Positions 55,035 through 63,154 of a stretch of 64,000 bases of DNA are shown here, one piece after another. The stretch's first letter is position 1, and each line of letters begins with the position of its first letter. A program made the translations under genes and the position numbers. The stretch is from Myxococcus eversor (lineage in GTDB: Bacteria; Myxococcota; Myxococcia; Myxococcales; Myxococcaceae), in the NCBI RefSeq assembly GCF_010894455.1, contig NZ_JAAIXY010000030.1, positions 1 through 64,000 of the forward strand, given 5' to 3'. The notes under the pieces are model-generated. The model had not been told where the DNA came from. It searched no databases and saw nothing but the letters and a program-made list of their open reading frames with translations.

Positions 55035-55598
55035 ATGACAACCCAGGTGTTGCGTGGCTGGCTTCCAAGCCTGACCACAGCCGTGGGGTGCGCCGTGGGC
55101 TGCTGGCTCGCGGTGAGCCAGGCGCAGCAATCCCAGGCGCGGCGAATGGAGCAGCTCACCGACGAAGTGGGTTCGCTGCGCCGGGCGTTGGAGTCCAGCT
55201 CCCGCGCGACTGGCGCGAGCCCGGTGGGCACCGCCACCCTCCTGGCTCCGCGGGAGGGTCGTCTCTCCGTCGAGGACCAGGAGGCCATGGCCTTGCGAGT
55301 GGCCACCTTGCTCAAGGAGTCGGGAGGGCCCGTCGTGGGCTCCTACGAGCCGGAGGCTCCCGTTCCCACCGCGCCAGAGCCGTCCTCGGAGCAGCGCGAG
55401 GCCGTGGCGCGTGCGGGCACGATGGTGGACCGGGTGGTCTCAAGCGGGCGCATGACAGCCGAGGACGTTCTCGAGATTCGACGTGAACTCGTCCACCTCC
55501 GAGGTCGCCCCGAGGCGGACGCGCTCCGCAAGCAACTTGTCGTCGCCATCAATCAGGACCGGCTCATCCCCGCGCCGGGTTTCGATGGCTTGCCGTAG
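55035..55598 (+). CDS. Membrane-anchored protein between the two secreted paralogues
   Basis: The 187-residue product has an N-terminal membrane segment (about 9-28), a predicted coiled coil (about 32-58; QSQARRMEQLTDEVGSLRRA) and a C-terminal helical part (about 125-175) with REAVARAGTMVDRVV. No known family. It lies 8 bp after gene A and 51 bp before gene A', so co-transcription is likely. It may anchor or display its neighbours, which is inference. Confidence 0.8.
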   Translation: MTTQVLRGWLPSLTTAVGCAVGCWLAVSQAQQSQARRMEQLTDEVGSLRRALESSSRATGASPVGTATLLAPREGRLSVEDQEAMALRVATLLKESGGPVVGSYEPEAPVPTAPEPSSEQREAVARAGTMVDRVVSSGRMTAEDVLEIRRELVHLRGRPEADALRKQLVVAINQDRLIPAPGFDGLP

Positions 55599-55649
55599 GT
55601 CTCGCTTCCCTTTGAGCAGTCGAACGTCGCACGGCTCAGGAGTCACGAC

Positions 55650-56078
55650 ATGAAACAACTCACTTTTTCCAGGCCCCTTCTCCGCGGGGTCCTGTTCCCT
55701 GGGGTCGCGCTCGCTGTCCTGGGGCTCGCTCCCGTCGCGTGGGGAGGACTCCAATCACAGACAGTCTTCTGCCAGAAGAACACGGATGGTTCGGGGCTCT
55801 GCTACGGCAACTTCGTCGCCTTCCGTGAGGACGCGACGTCGACCTCGTCCGCGTCCTTCCGTGAAGACCTGATGACCGGCACGCGCAGCTTCGACTCGTG
55901 GTCCACCCCGCCGGGCGGCACCAGCCCGGTTGTCTACACCTGCATCCCCAACGCCGCCGTCTCCGCGCTCTGGGAGCAGGCCCTGAGCAACCGGGGCTTC
56001 TTCCGGGTGAGCTGGGACGCGAGCGGCACCTGCGACTACCTCAGGCTCGTCAACAGCTCGCAGAGCACGAACTTCTAA
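55650..56078 (+). CDS. Secreted four-cysteine protein A' (paralogue)
   Basis: The 142-residue product has a signal peptide (about 1-32, LAPVAWG end) and cysteines at 41, 51, 98 and 128, the same order and nearly the same spacing as protein A (10, 47 and 30). The C-terminal halves align well: FFRVSWDASGTCDYLRLVNSSQ against FFSIYWSAAGECYSLFLINGSQ (aligned by eye). AGGAG lies about 6 bases before the ATG. A strong terminator follows. Confidence 0.85.
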   Translation: MKQLTFSRPLLRGVLFPGVALAVLGLAPVAWGGLQSQTVFCQKNTDGSGLCYGNFVAFREDATSTSSASFREDLMTGTRSFDSWSTPPGGTSPVVYTCIPNAAVSALWEQALSNRGFFRVSWDASGTCDYLRLVNSSQSTNF

Positions 56079-56116
56079 GGTCGCGAGCCGCTTCGGATTT
56101 CAACGGTGACCGGAGG

Positions 56117-56145
56117 GACGGCGCTCCCAGCAGGGGAGCGCCGTC
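56117..56145. terminator. Perfect 12-bp terminator hairpin, shared by convergent genes
   Basis: GACGGCGCTCCC (56117-56128) and GGGAGCGCCGTC (56134-56145) pair without mismatch across AGCAG. It lies between gene A' and the end of the OPT transporter gene on the other strand, 12 bp away. Confidence 0.65.
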
Positions 56146-56156
56146 ACCTCATGGGG

Positions 56157-58622
56157 CTACTTCCCGCTGGGCGGCGGTGACACCGCGGCGCTGGGGCCCT
56201 TGAGGGCGGAGCGCAGCAGGAACAACGTCAGGCCGCCGAAGAAGAGCAGGCCCCACAGGTTGGACCAGAGGGGGTGCGCCAGCTCGCTCTCGCCCACTGC
56301 GTTGAGGAAGCCACCGAAGGCGCCCTCGTGGCCGAACACGGCCGGCAGGTTGATGGCGCGCGAGCCCGCGCCGTCCGTGGCGATTTCGAGGAAGGCGATG
56401 AGCACGCCGGCAATCGAGCCACCGGCGATGTAGCCGGAGGAGAGCAGGGTACCCGGCGAGAAGTCGGACTCGCTGCCACCGCGCAGGCGGTCCACCAGGT
56501 AGCGCACCATGCCGCCGATGAAGAGCGGCGCGCTGCTGCTGATGGGCAGGTACACGCCCACCGCGAAGGGCAGCGAGGACACGCCGCACAACTCCAGCAT
56601 CAGCGCGATGAAGACGCCCAGCAGCACCAGGTCCCACGGCAGCCGCTGCGTGAGGATGCCGTCGATGATGAGCGCGAAGAGCTGCGCCTTGGGCGCGGCG
56701 TAGCGGGTGAGGGCCTGCCCCTCGTAGGTGGTGATGCGGCCGCCGATGCCCGGGTCCACCACGTACTGGATGCTGCCGCTGTCATCGACCAGGTACTTGC
56801 CCGCGGGCACCGGGGTGTCCGCGCCGCGCACGTAGCCTTCCTTGAAGGTGCGCTGGGGGCCCTCGGTGATGGCGCCCAGCTCGGACACCTTCACCTGCGA
56901 GCCGCCCGTGGGGCTCAGCGTCACGCCGCTCACGTCCTGCGCGCTCACCTGCCGCCAGCTGTGCAGCGCCAGCGCGCCATCCTTGGAGGCCAGGTCATAG
57001 CCCTGCGCCCAGGCCGCCTTGCGCAGCGCGGCCTCGTCCAGTCCGCGCGACGTCATCGCCTGCGCGGACACGGCCCACGGGAAGGTGTACTGGGTGCGCG
57101 TCTCCTGGGTCATCTCGGTGACCTGCACGCCGGGGTGCGGCTCCGGAATCGTCACGGTGGCGCCCTTGTTCAGCGTCACCAGCACCAGGCCGATGAACAT
57201 CGCGCTGGTGAGCACGCCGACGAAGAGGGCGATCTGCTGCTTCTTGGGCGTGCCGCCGACGAGGAAGGCTGTCTTCAAGTCCTGCGCGGTGGTGCCGCCG
57301 TTGGAAGCCGCGATGCCGACGATGGCCGCCGTGGTGAGGGCCATGAAGCGGTCCTGCGAGCTGGTCCACCCCGCCAGCAGATAGACGAGGCAGGTGACGA
57401 GCAGCGTGGCCACCACCATGCCGGAGATGGGGTTGGAGGAGCTGCCAATCTCACCCGTGATTCGCGCGCTCACCGTCACGAAGAAGAAGCCGAAGATGAT
57501 GATGAGGACGGCGGAGATGAAGTTCACCTCCAGCGGCGGCGCCAGCCAGATGGCGAGCACCAGGGCCGCGCTGCCCACCAGCACCACGGTGATGGGGAGG
57601 TCCTGGTCCGTGCGAAGCAGCTGCGGCCCGCCACCGTGGCTGCGCGAGGCCTTGAGCGACTCCACGCCGCGCTTGAACGCGCCGATGATGGTGGGCAGCG
57701 AGCGGATGAGGCTGATGAGGCCGCCCGTCGCGACGGCGCCCGCGCCGATGTAGAGCACGTAGGCGTTGCGAATCTGGTCCGGGGACATGTCCCGGATGAG
57801 CTGCCCGTTGTGCACCAGGAGCGGCTGCTCCAACCCCGCGCCGAAGAAGGAGATGGCGGGGATGAGGATGAGGTAGCTCAGCACGCCACCGGCGAAGGTG
57901 ATGGCCGCCACGCGCGGGCCGATGATGTAGCCCACGCCGAGCAGCTCCGGGCTGACCTCGGTGGACAGCGTGGCGCTCTTGAGGCCCTTGAGGGGCGTGC
58001 TGAGCACCTCGCGGAACAGCTTCATGCCGGAGTAGGCGAACTTGTAGATGCCGCCCACCAGGAAGCCGATGATGACCGTGCGCGCGTTGGTGCCGCCCTG
58101 CTCACCGACGATGAGCACGTCCGCGCTGGCCGTCCCCTCGGGGTAGGGCAGCTTGCCGTGCTCCTGGACGATGAGGCCCTGGCGCAGCGGAATCATCATC
58201 AGCACGCCGAGCACACCGCCCAGCGCCGCCACGAGGAAGGCGTGCGTCAGGCTGATGTCGTAGCCCAGGAGGAGCAGCGCGGGCAGCGCCGCGGCGACGC
58301 CGAAGGCCAGCGATTCACCCGCCGAGCCCGTCGTCTGGACGATGGTGTTCTCCAGGATGTTCGACTTGCCCACCGCCCGGAAGATGGCGATGGAGAGCAC
58401 GGCCACCGGAATCGACGCGGACACCGTGAGGCCGACCTTGATGGCCAGGTACACGGACGAGGCGGCGAACACGATGCCCAGGAACGAGCCGAGCAACAGG
58501 GCTCGAATCGTCATCTCCGTGGGCGACTGGTCCGGTGGGACGTAGGGCGTGTGCTGGTGGAGCGACTGCATCTGAGCGATCGGGACGCGCTCGTCGACGA
58601 CCGGCGGGGTACCGTGGGCCAA
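56157..58622 (-). CDS. OPT-family oligopeptide/metal-chelate transporter
   Basis: The 821-residue product has about sixteen membrane segments. Signatures are LLLGSFLGIVFAASSVYLAIKVG, TGSAGESLAFGVAAALPALLLLG and the KLPYPEGTASADVL segment, all typical of bacterial OPT transporters. An insertion of about 130 residues before residue 650 lies in a large extra-membrane loop. It imports peptides or chelated metals; the substrate is not clear. The start is TTG 58622 with AAGGAG about 10 bases upstream. Confidence 0.92.
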   Translation of the reverse strand: MAHGTPPVVDERVPIAQMQSLHQHTPYVPPDQSPTEMTIRALLLGSFLGIVFAASSVYLAIKVGLTVSASIPVAVLSIAIFRAVGKSNILENTIVQTTGSAGESLAFGVAAALPALLLLGYDISLTHAFLVAALGGVLGVLMMIPLRQGLIVQEHGKLPYPEGTASADVLIVGEQGGTNARTVIIGFLVGGIYKFAYSGMKLFREVLSTPLKGLKSATLSTEVSPELLGVGYIIGPRVAAITFAGGVLSYLILIPAISFFGAGLEQPLLVHNGQLIRDMSPDQIRNAYVLYIGAGAVATGGLISLIRSLPTIIGAFKRGVESLKASRSHGGGPQLLRTDQDLPITVVLVGSAALVLAIWLAPPLEVNFISAVLIIIFGFFFVTVSARITGEIGSSSNPISGMVVATLLVTCLVYLLAGWTSSQDRFMALTTAAIVGIAASNGGTTAQDLKTAFLVGGTPKKQQIALFVGVLTSAMFIGLVLVTLNKGATVTIPEPHPGVQVTEMTQETRTQYTFPWAVSAQAMTSRGLDEAALRKAAWAQGYDLASKDGALALHSWRQVSAQDVSGVTLSPTGGSQVKVSELGAITEGPQRTFKEGYVRGADTPVPAGKYLVDDSGSIQYVVDPGIGGRITTYEGQALTRYAAPKAQLFALIIDGILTQRLPWDLVLLGVFIALMLELCGVSSLPFAVGVYLPISSSAPLFIGGMVRYLVDRLRGGSESDFSPGTLLSSGYIAGGSIAGVLIAFLEIATDGAGSRAINLPAVFGHEGAFGGFLNAVGESELAHPLWSNLWGLLFFGGLTLFLLRSALKGPSAAVSPPPSGK

Positions 58623-58703
58623 GCGAAAGGCTCCTTACGAGGGAATCGGGCCCCTTCTAGCAGGGCCCCGCCCGCGACGCGAAGGATGCCCCGCAAATGG
58701 CAA

Positions 58704-58759
58704 GCGCCCCCACCCCGAGTGGGTGGAGGCGCCTTTCGGGCCCGCGCTCCGGCGGGCCC
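58704..58759 (-). terminator. Double hairpin after the sigma factor gene
   Basis: On the minus strand, GGGCCCGC/GCGGGCCC (58738-58745 with 58752-58759, perfect 8 bp) is followed by a 12-position stem (58704-58715 with 58721-58732, one wobble) and then TTGCCATTTGCGG. It lies 23 bp after the sigma gene stop and before the OPT start. Confidence 0.6.
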
Positions 58760-58781
58760 GACCTGTCGCGTCAGGCAGGGG

Positions 58782-59669
58782 CTACTGCTGCATCGCCGCC
58801 GCGTCCGGATCCACCTCGGCCATCAGCGCCGCCAGCTCGGTCTTCAGCTTGTCCTTGGCGCGGATCTCCAGCTGACGGGCGCGCTCGCGGGAGAAGCCGA
58901 AGTGCTCGCCCAGCTCCTTGAGCGTCATCGGGCGCTCGTTCATCACGCGCTGTTCGATGATGAAGCGCTCGCGGGGGTCCAGCCGCATCAGCGCGGTGCG
59001 GACGCGGGCGTTGATGAGGCCCGCCTCTTCCTTGTCGGCGAACTCGTCATCCTGCGGCGCGGCGGCGCTGACCACGAAGTCCACGTGGCTGTTGCCACCG
59101 TCCTCGCCCATGGGCGCGTCCAGGGACAAGTCCCGGCCGCCCATGCGCTGCTCCATCTCCCGGACCTCGCCCGGCTTCACGTGCAGGCGGCGGGCAATCT
59201 CCTCCACGTTCACCACGGCCTCGCCGTTGCCAAACTTCTCCAGCTCGCGGCGCGTGCGCGCCAGGCTGAAGAACAGCTTCCGCTGCGCCTGCGTGGTGCC
59301 GAGCTTCACCAGCGACCAGCTCTTGAGGATGTAGTTCTGGATGTACGCGCGAATCCACCAGACCGCGTAGGAGATGAGGCGGATGCCCTTGTCCGGGTCG
59401 AACTTCTGCACGGCCTTCATCAGGCCGATGTTCCCCTCCTGGATGAGGTCCGACATCTTGATGCCGTAGGAGCGGTACTCGTAGGCGACCTTCACCACGA
59501 AGCGCAGGTTGGAGGTGACCAACCGGTGGCCCGCTGCCAGCTCACCGCGGATGAAGCTGCGCGCGAGTGCCTGCTCCTCCTCCACGGTGAGGAGGTTGTA
59601 GTGGTTGATCTCCGAGAGGTACATCGCCAGGGAGCCGGAGTTGGACGACTGCTCGGTGGACGCCTGCAT
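58782..59669 (-). CDS. RpoH-type (sigma-32 family) sigma factor
   Basis: The 295-residue product has region 1.2 (MYLSEINHYNLLTVEEEQALA), region 2 (NLRFVVKVAYEYRSYG, DLIQEGNIGLMKAVQKFDPDKG and SYAVWWIRAYIQNYI) and region 4 (ELGEHFGFSRERARQLE). The RpoH box is present as QRKLFFSLA (129-137). Myxobacteria have several RpoH-like factors used in heat shock and development (for example SigB and SigC of M. xanthus); this could be any of them. It is monocistronic, with a 456-bp upstream region. Confidence 0.93.
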   Translation of the reverse strand: MQASTEQSSNSGSLAMYLSEINHYNLLTVEEEQALARSFIRGELAAGHRLVTSNLRFVVKVAYEYRSYGIKMSDLIQEGNIGLMKAVQKFDPDKGIRLISYAVWWIRAYIQNYILKSWSLVKLGTTQAQRKLFFSLARTRRELEKFGNGEAVVNVEEIARRLHVKPGEVREMEQRMGGRDLSLDAPMGEDGGNSHVDFVVSAAAPQDDEFADKEEAGLINARVRTALMRLDPRERFIIEQRVMNERPMTLKELGEHFGFSRERARQLEIRAKDKLKTELAALMAEVDPDAAAMQQ

Positions 59670-60125
59670 GGATGGTTTCTCCCGACGTGGGGCCCCGCTG
59701 ACGAGGCCGCTAGGTTTTCGGACCGCTTGACGACTGAACGAAGGCTGTCAGAGCAACCCCGGTGCCAGCGCGAGGTCCCACACCTTCCCCAATGTCTGCG
59801 GGGGGTTGGCGGACGCGGCGCTCATGTACAAAGAAGGAGGGCTGTAACGGTTACGGCCGACCTGGGAACTCGCCGCGACTTCACGGCTGTAGAATGTGCC
59901 CCTCTGTGCACGACATGCCTCCCGCGAGGAGCGTCCGGGTTCTTCACCCGGGACGCGGAGCGAGCATGGGGCCCCCGGCAACCAGGCAAGGGAGCCCCTG
60001 GCGACAAGGCCGCGTGGGCCGCTGTCGTCTTCCCGTGGAGAACGGCTAACGACGGCGCGGGATGCTGTCCGGGGGCATTTTCCGCGCGCGCAGGGACGCC
60101 CGGGGGGCATCCGGGCACGCGAGCT
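59670..60125. other. 456-bp gap upstream of the sigma factor gene
   Basis: No gene is supported here; open frames on both strands lack ribosome binding sites and familiar sequence. The region should hold the sigma gene promoter. The only clear structure is an inverted repeat GTAAC-G-GTTAC (59844-59854), about 175 bp before the sigma start, extended by outer GC pairs. It could be an operator. The first half (59,900-60,100) is otherwise featureless. Confidence 0.5.
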
Positions 60126-62186
60126 TCAGGACGCGCGAGCCCGGGGCTCCGACGCCGCGGCGCGCGCCCGCTGGGCCTCGAGCCGCACGTGCGCCGTGAC
60201 GGCGCGCTGGAGCGCGCGAATCAACTGCTCCGCTTCGCCCTGGCGCAGGGGACGCCCACCGAAGCGGGCCTCCAGATAACGCCGGGTGACGGGAGCCAGC
60301 GCGGGTGCCAGGGGATGTCCCTCGCGCGCCAGCCGCGCGTCCAGGTCCTCGAGCGTCTCGCCCTCGGCTCGGAACAATCGCGCGGGGAGGAGTATCGCTT
60401 CCACCAGGTCGACGAAGCGCGTGGCCTCATGCGGGCGGGGGCGCCCCGCCAGCCGCGTCACCAGCCGCCACGCGGCGTAGACGACCATGCCCGCGAGCAG
60501 GGCGGCGCCCCAGGCGCGCGGCGGAGGCAGGCGGCTTCGCTCCGTGTTCTCGGAGCCCTTCGGTGGCCGCACCAGGGCGCGCGCCACGTCCACCTGGTCG
60601 CGGAAGGAGTAGTCGACGACGGAGTTGCGCCACCGCGACTCCAACGCTTCGTACAGACCCAGCAGCCGCTGGAGCAGCCGCGAGCCCTGGCTGGTGCGGT
60701 GGGCAGGAGGTGTGGCGTCCACGGTGACGAAGCCCCGCTCGGGCACCAGCACGTGCGTCCACGCGTGCGCGTCGCCAGCCCGCAGGATGTAGCCTTCATT
60801 GACGCGCTCGCCGCCGAAGAAGCCCGTGGCCAGCCGGGCGCGGATGCCCTGGGTGCGCAGCATCAGCGTGAGCGCGGTGGCGAAGTGCTCGCAGTGGCCG
60901 GCCTTCCGCTCGAAGAGGAAGTCCGCCAGCGGGTCCTCGCGTTCGCCACTCAGCTCCAGCGTGTACGCGTGCTCGCGCTGGAGCCACGCGGCCAGCTTCT
61001 GCGCCGCGGCCAGGGGCTCGCGCTCGCCGTTGAGCACGCGCGCCGCCGTCTGGGAGACGCGGGGGTCCAACGCCTCTGGCAGCGCGAGCAGCGCGTCCTG
61101 CTCCACCGAGGGCAGGCGCCGGAAGGTGTCGCCGCTGCCGCCCGGCGGGAGGCTGTAGGCCTCGTAGGCATAGGAGAGGCCTGCTTCGAGAAAGCGCGCC
61201 TCGCCGCCGGCCAGTTCCTGGAGGAAGGTGCGCCGGCTGCCGGTGCTGCCGTTGGCCACCGCGTTGCCCAGCCGCGACGGCGTCTCCAGGGCGATGAGCG
61301 TGCGGCCGCCATAGGCGGGCAACAGCTCCACACGCTGATGGATGAGGTTGTCGCCGCCCGGGCGCAGCGTGAGGAGCGGCTCGCGCTCGCGGCGCACGCC
61401 GCCCGCGTTCGTCCACTCAAGTCCGTCGAAGATGTCGTAGGTGCGGCCCACCCAGTAGGAGTTGAGTGCGTCCACCCCGGGGTCCGGGCTCAACGTCGCG
61501 CGCAGGACGATGCGAGGGTTGTCCTTGATGGTCCCCGCGCCGCCCAGCCGCACGGTGTTGGAGAAGCCCGTCGTCGCGGGGCCCAGTCCCGGCGCGGCGC
61601 GCGGGCCCGTCATGTTCCAATTCAGCCGGGGGAAGAGGATGAAGAAGGCCATGGCCCCGGCCACCGCGAAGGTGACGCCCGTCGCCAGGGGACGGAGCAC
61701 CGCGCGCACCGGTACGGGCTCGCCCTCCGGCACGGCGGCCTCCACCACGCCCAGCGCCATGGCAACGCTGGCCAGCACGCCGAAGGCCACCAGGAACAGG
61801 CCGTAGACGAGCTCGCCCGACAGGGCCGCGCCACCCGCCACCATCAACAGGCCGGACAGGTGCACCTGTCCATCCGTGGCGGCGTCCGGCGCTGACAGGA
61901 GCCGGTGCGCGGAGATGAGGCCCGCGAAGGCACACGCGGCGACCACGAGGTTGAGGGCGCCGGAGGTGACATTCACCGCCAGCACCGCCGCCACGCCCAG
62001 CAGCAGCAGCGCCGTGAGCTTCGCGCGCCTGGCGAACAGGCGCTTGCCCGCGAGCGCCGCCACCAGCGCGACGCCATAGAGGCCCAGCGTCCACAGCGGG
62101 AGCTGACCGGACACGGCCATCGACGCGAAGGCGCAGCCGGAGGCCACGTCCCGCAGCACCAGTCGCAGCCGCGCGCCCTTCGTCAT
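60126..62186 (-). CDS. Membrane-bound transglutaminase-like protein (DUF3488/TgpA type)
   Basis: The 686-residue product has about seven N-terminal membrane segments (about 10-215), a large extracytoplasmic domain with a transglutaminase core (GHCEHFATALTLMLR, DAHAWTHVLVPERGFVTVDATPP; Cys-His-Asp triad), a further membrane segment near 565-585 and an Arg/Glu-rich cytoplasmic tail. The start ATG at 62186 overlaps the DUF58 stop (ATGA). Together with MoxR and DUF58 proteins this forms a widespread envelope-associated cluster. Confidence 0.93.
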   Translation of the reverse strand: MTKGARLRLVLRDVASGCAFASMAVSGQLPLWTLGLYGVALVAALAGKRLFARRAKLTALLLLGVAAVLAVNVTSGALNLVVAACAFAGLISAHRLLSAPDAATDGQVHLSGLLMVAGGAALSGELVYGLFLVAFGVLASVAMALGVVEAAVPEGEPVPVRAVLRPLATGVTFAVAGAMAFFILFPRLNWNMTGPRAAPGLGPATTGFSNTVRLGGAGTIKDNPRIVLRATLSPDPGVDALNSYWVGRTYDIFDGLEWTNAGGVRREREPLLTLRPGGDNLIHQRVELLPAYGGRTLIALETPSRLGNAVANGSTGSRRTFLQELAGGEARFLEAGLSYAYEAYSLPPGGSGDTFRRLPSVEQDALLALPEALDPRVSQTAARVLNGEREPLAAAQKLAAWLQREHAYTLELSGEREDPLADFLFERKAGHCEHFATALTLMLRTQGIRARLATGFFGGERVNEGYILRAGDAHAWTHVLVPERGFVTVDATPPAHRTSQGSRLLQRLLGLYEALESRWRNSVVDYSFRDQVDVARALVRPPKGSENTERSRLPPPRAWGAALLAGMVVYAAWRLVTRLAGRPRPHEATRFVDLVEAILLPARLFRAEGETLEDLDARLAREGHPLAPALAPVTRRYLEARFGGRPLRQGEAEQLIRALQRAVTAHVRLEAQRARAAASEPRARAS

Positions 62187-63154
62187 GCCGCCTCCTCTTC
62201 TTCCTCGCGAGCGCCCTCGAAGCCCAGCCACGCCAGGGCTCGGAGGATGCGCTTCTCCTGCGCGGAGCCCGCCCCCGAGCGAAGCCGTCGGTCGGAGGTG
62301 TTGAGCCCCACCTCATGGCCCTCGTCGAGCAGCCGGTGCGCCAGCGCGGCCACTTCCTCGCATCGCCGCTCCAACGCTTCGTCCGCGAGCCCCGCCTCCA
62401 CGGTGAGCACCCACGTGCGGCGCTCCTCGCGCTCACGCTCCACGCGCAGGAGCTTCCCCGTCGACGCGCTCTTGAGCCAGTGGATGCGGCGCGCGTCCTC
62501 ACCCTCGGCCAGCTCCCGGAGGCCCGTCACGTCGCCGCTGCCGTCGTTGCGGCGGGGGTTGCCCGAGTCACCCACGGGCCCGCGCTCCGCGTCCCCGGGT
62601 TCCTGACACGCATAGGTGCGCTTGGGATAGATGAGCAGCAGTCCCTCCAGTGGAAGCACGCGCGTCTTGGCGAACAGGCCCAGGGGCCACGTCGTGGTGA
62701 CACTCACGCCTGTCAGCCGCAGGGGGCCCCGGCGCGGCGCGATGAGGTTGGCCCGCACCACGTGCTCCACGTTCGCCGGCAGGTAGCCCACGCCGCCCCC
62801 GCCCGTCAGAGGAGAGTCCGCCTCCGAGAAGGTGAGGGCGAAGGCATGGCCCTGCTTGCGGGACACGGCCCAGCGGAAGGCGAAGGGCTCCCCGGCGAAG
62901 GCCGCGTCCGTGCCCACGCGCCGCACGGAGATGTCCCGGATGCACCGCTCCGACAGCACGCCGGACACCACCACCATGCTCAAGAGCAGGCCCAGCAGCA
63001 GGTACAGCAGGTTGTTGCCGGTGTTGAGCGCGCCCAGGCCCACGCCAAACGTCACCACCAGATACGTGCGGCCAATGCGCGTCACCTTGAGGGTGCGCGG
63101 CGGCCGCAGCCAGGCGCGAAGGCGCGCCCAGCGTTGCTTCAGGCGGGGCTTCAC
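62183..63154 (-). CDS. DUF58 protein
   Basis: The 323-residue product has two close membrane segments (about 27-70, YLVVTFGVGLGALNTGNNLLYLLLGLLLSM) and the DUF58 signature RNDGSGDVTGLRELAEGEDARRIHWLKSAS. Such proteins act with MoxR AAA+ ATPases in envelope and stress functions. The GTG start at 63154 overlaps the MoxR stop (GTGA), and its own stop overlaps the transglutaminase start (ATGA), so the three genes are translationally coupled. Confidence 0.93.
   Translation of the reverse strand: MKPRLKQRWARLRAWLRPPRTLKVTRIGRTYLVVTFGVGLGALNTGNNLLYLLLGLLLSMVVVSGVLSERCIRDISVRRVGTDAAFAGEPFAFRWAVSRKQGHAFALTFSEADSPLTGGGGVGYLPANVEHVVRANLIAPRRGPLRLTGVSVTTTWPLGLFAKTRVLPLEGLLLIYPKRTYACQEPGDAERGPVGDSGNPRRNDGSGDVTGLRELAEGEDARRIHWLKSASTGKLLRVEREREERRTWVLTVEAGLADEALERRCEEVAALAHRLLDEGHEVGLNTSDRRLRSGAGSAQEKRILRALAWLGFEGAREEEEEAA

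Noticed and set aside
59762..60049. Small + strand frame in the gap before the sigma factor gene
   Set aside because: No ribosome binding site, low-complexity Pro/Arg/Gly composition and no recognisable motif.
56274..61895. An open frame of 1,873 codons on the + strand opposite the OPT, sigma factor and transglutaminase genes
   Set aside because: It is an antisense shadow of three real genes, rich in Arg, His, Gly and Ala, with no ribosome binding site or domain. High third-position GC produces such frames.
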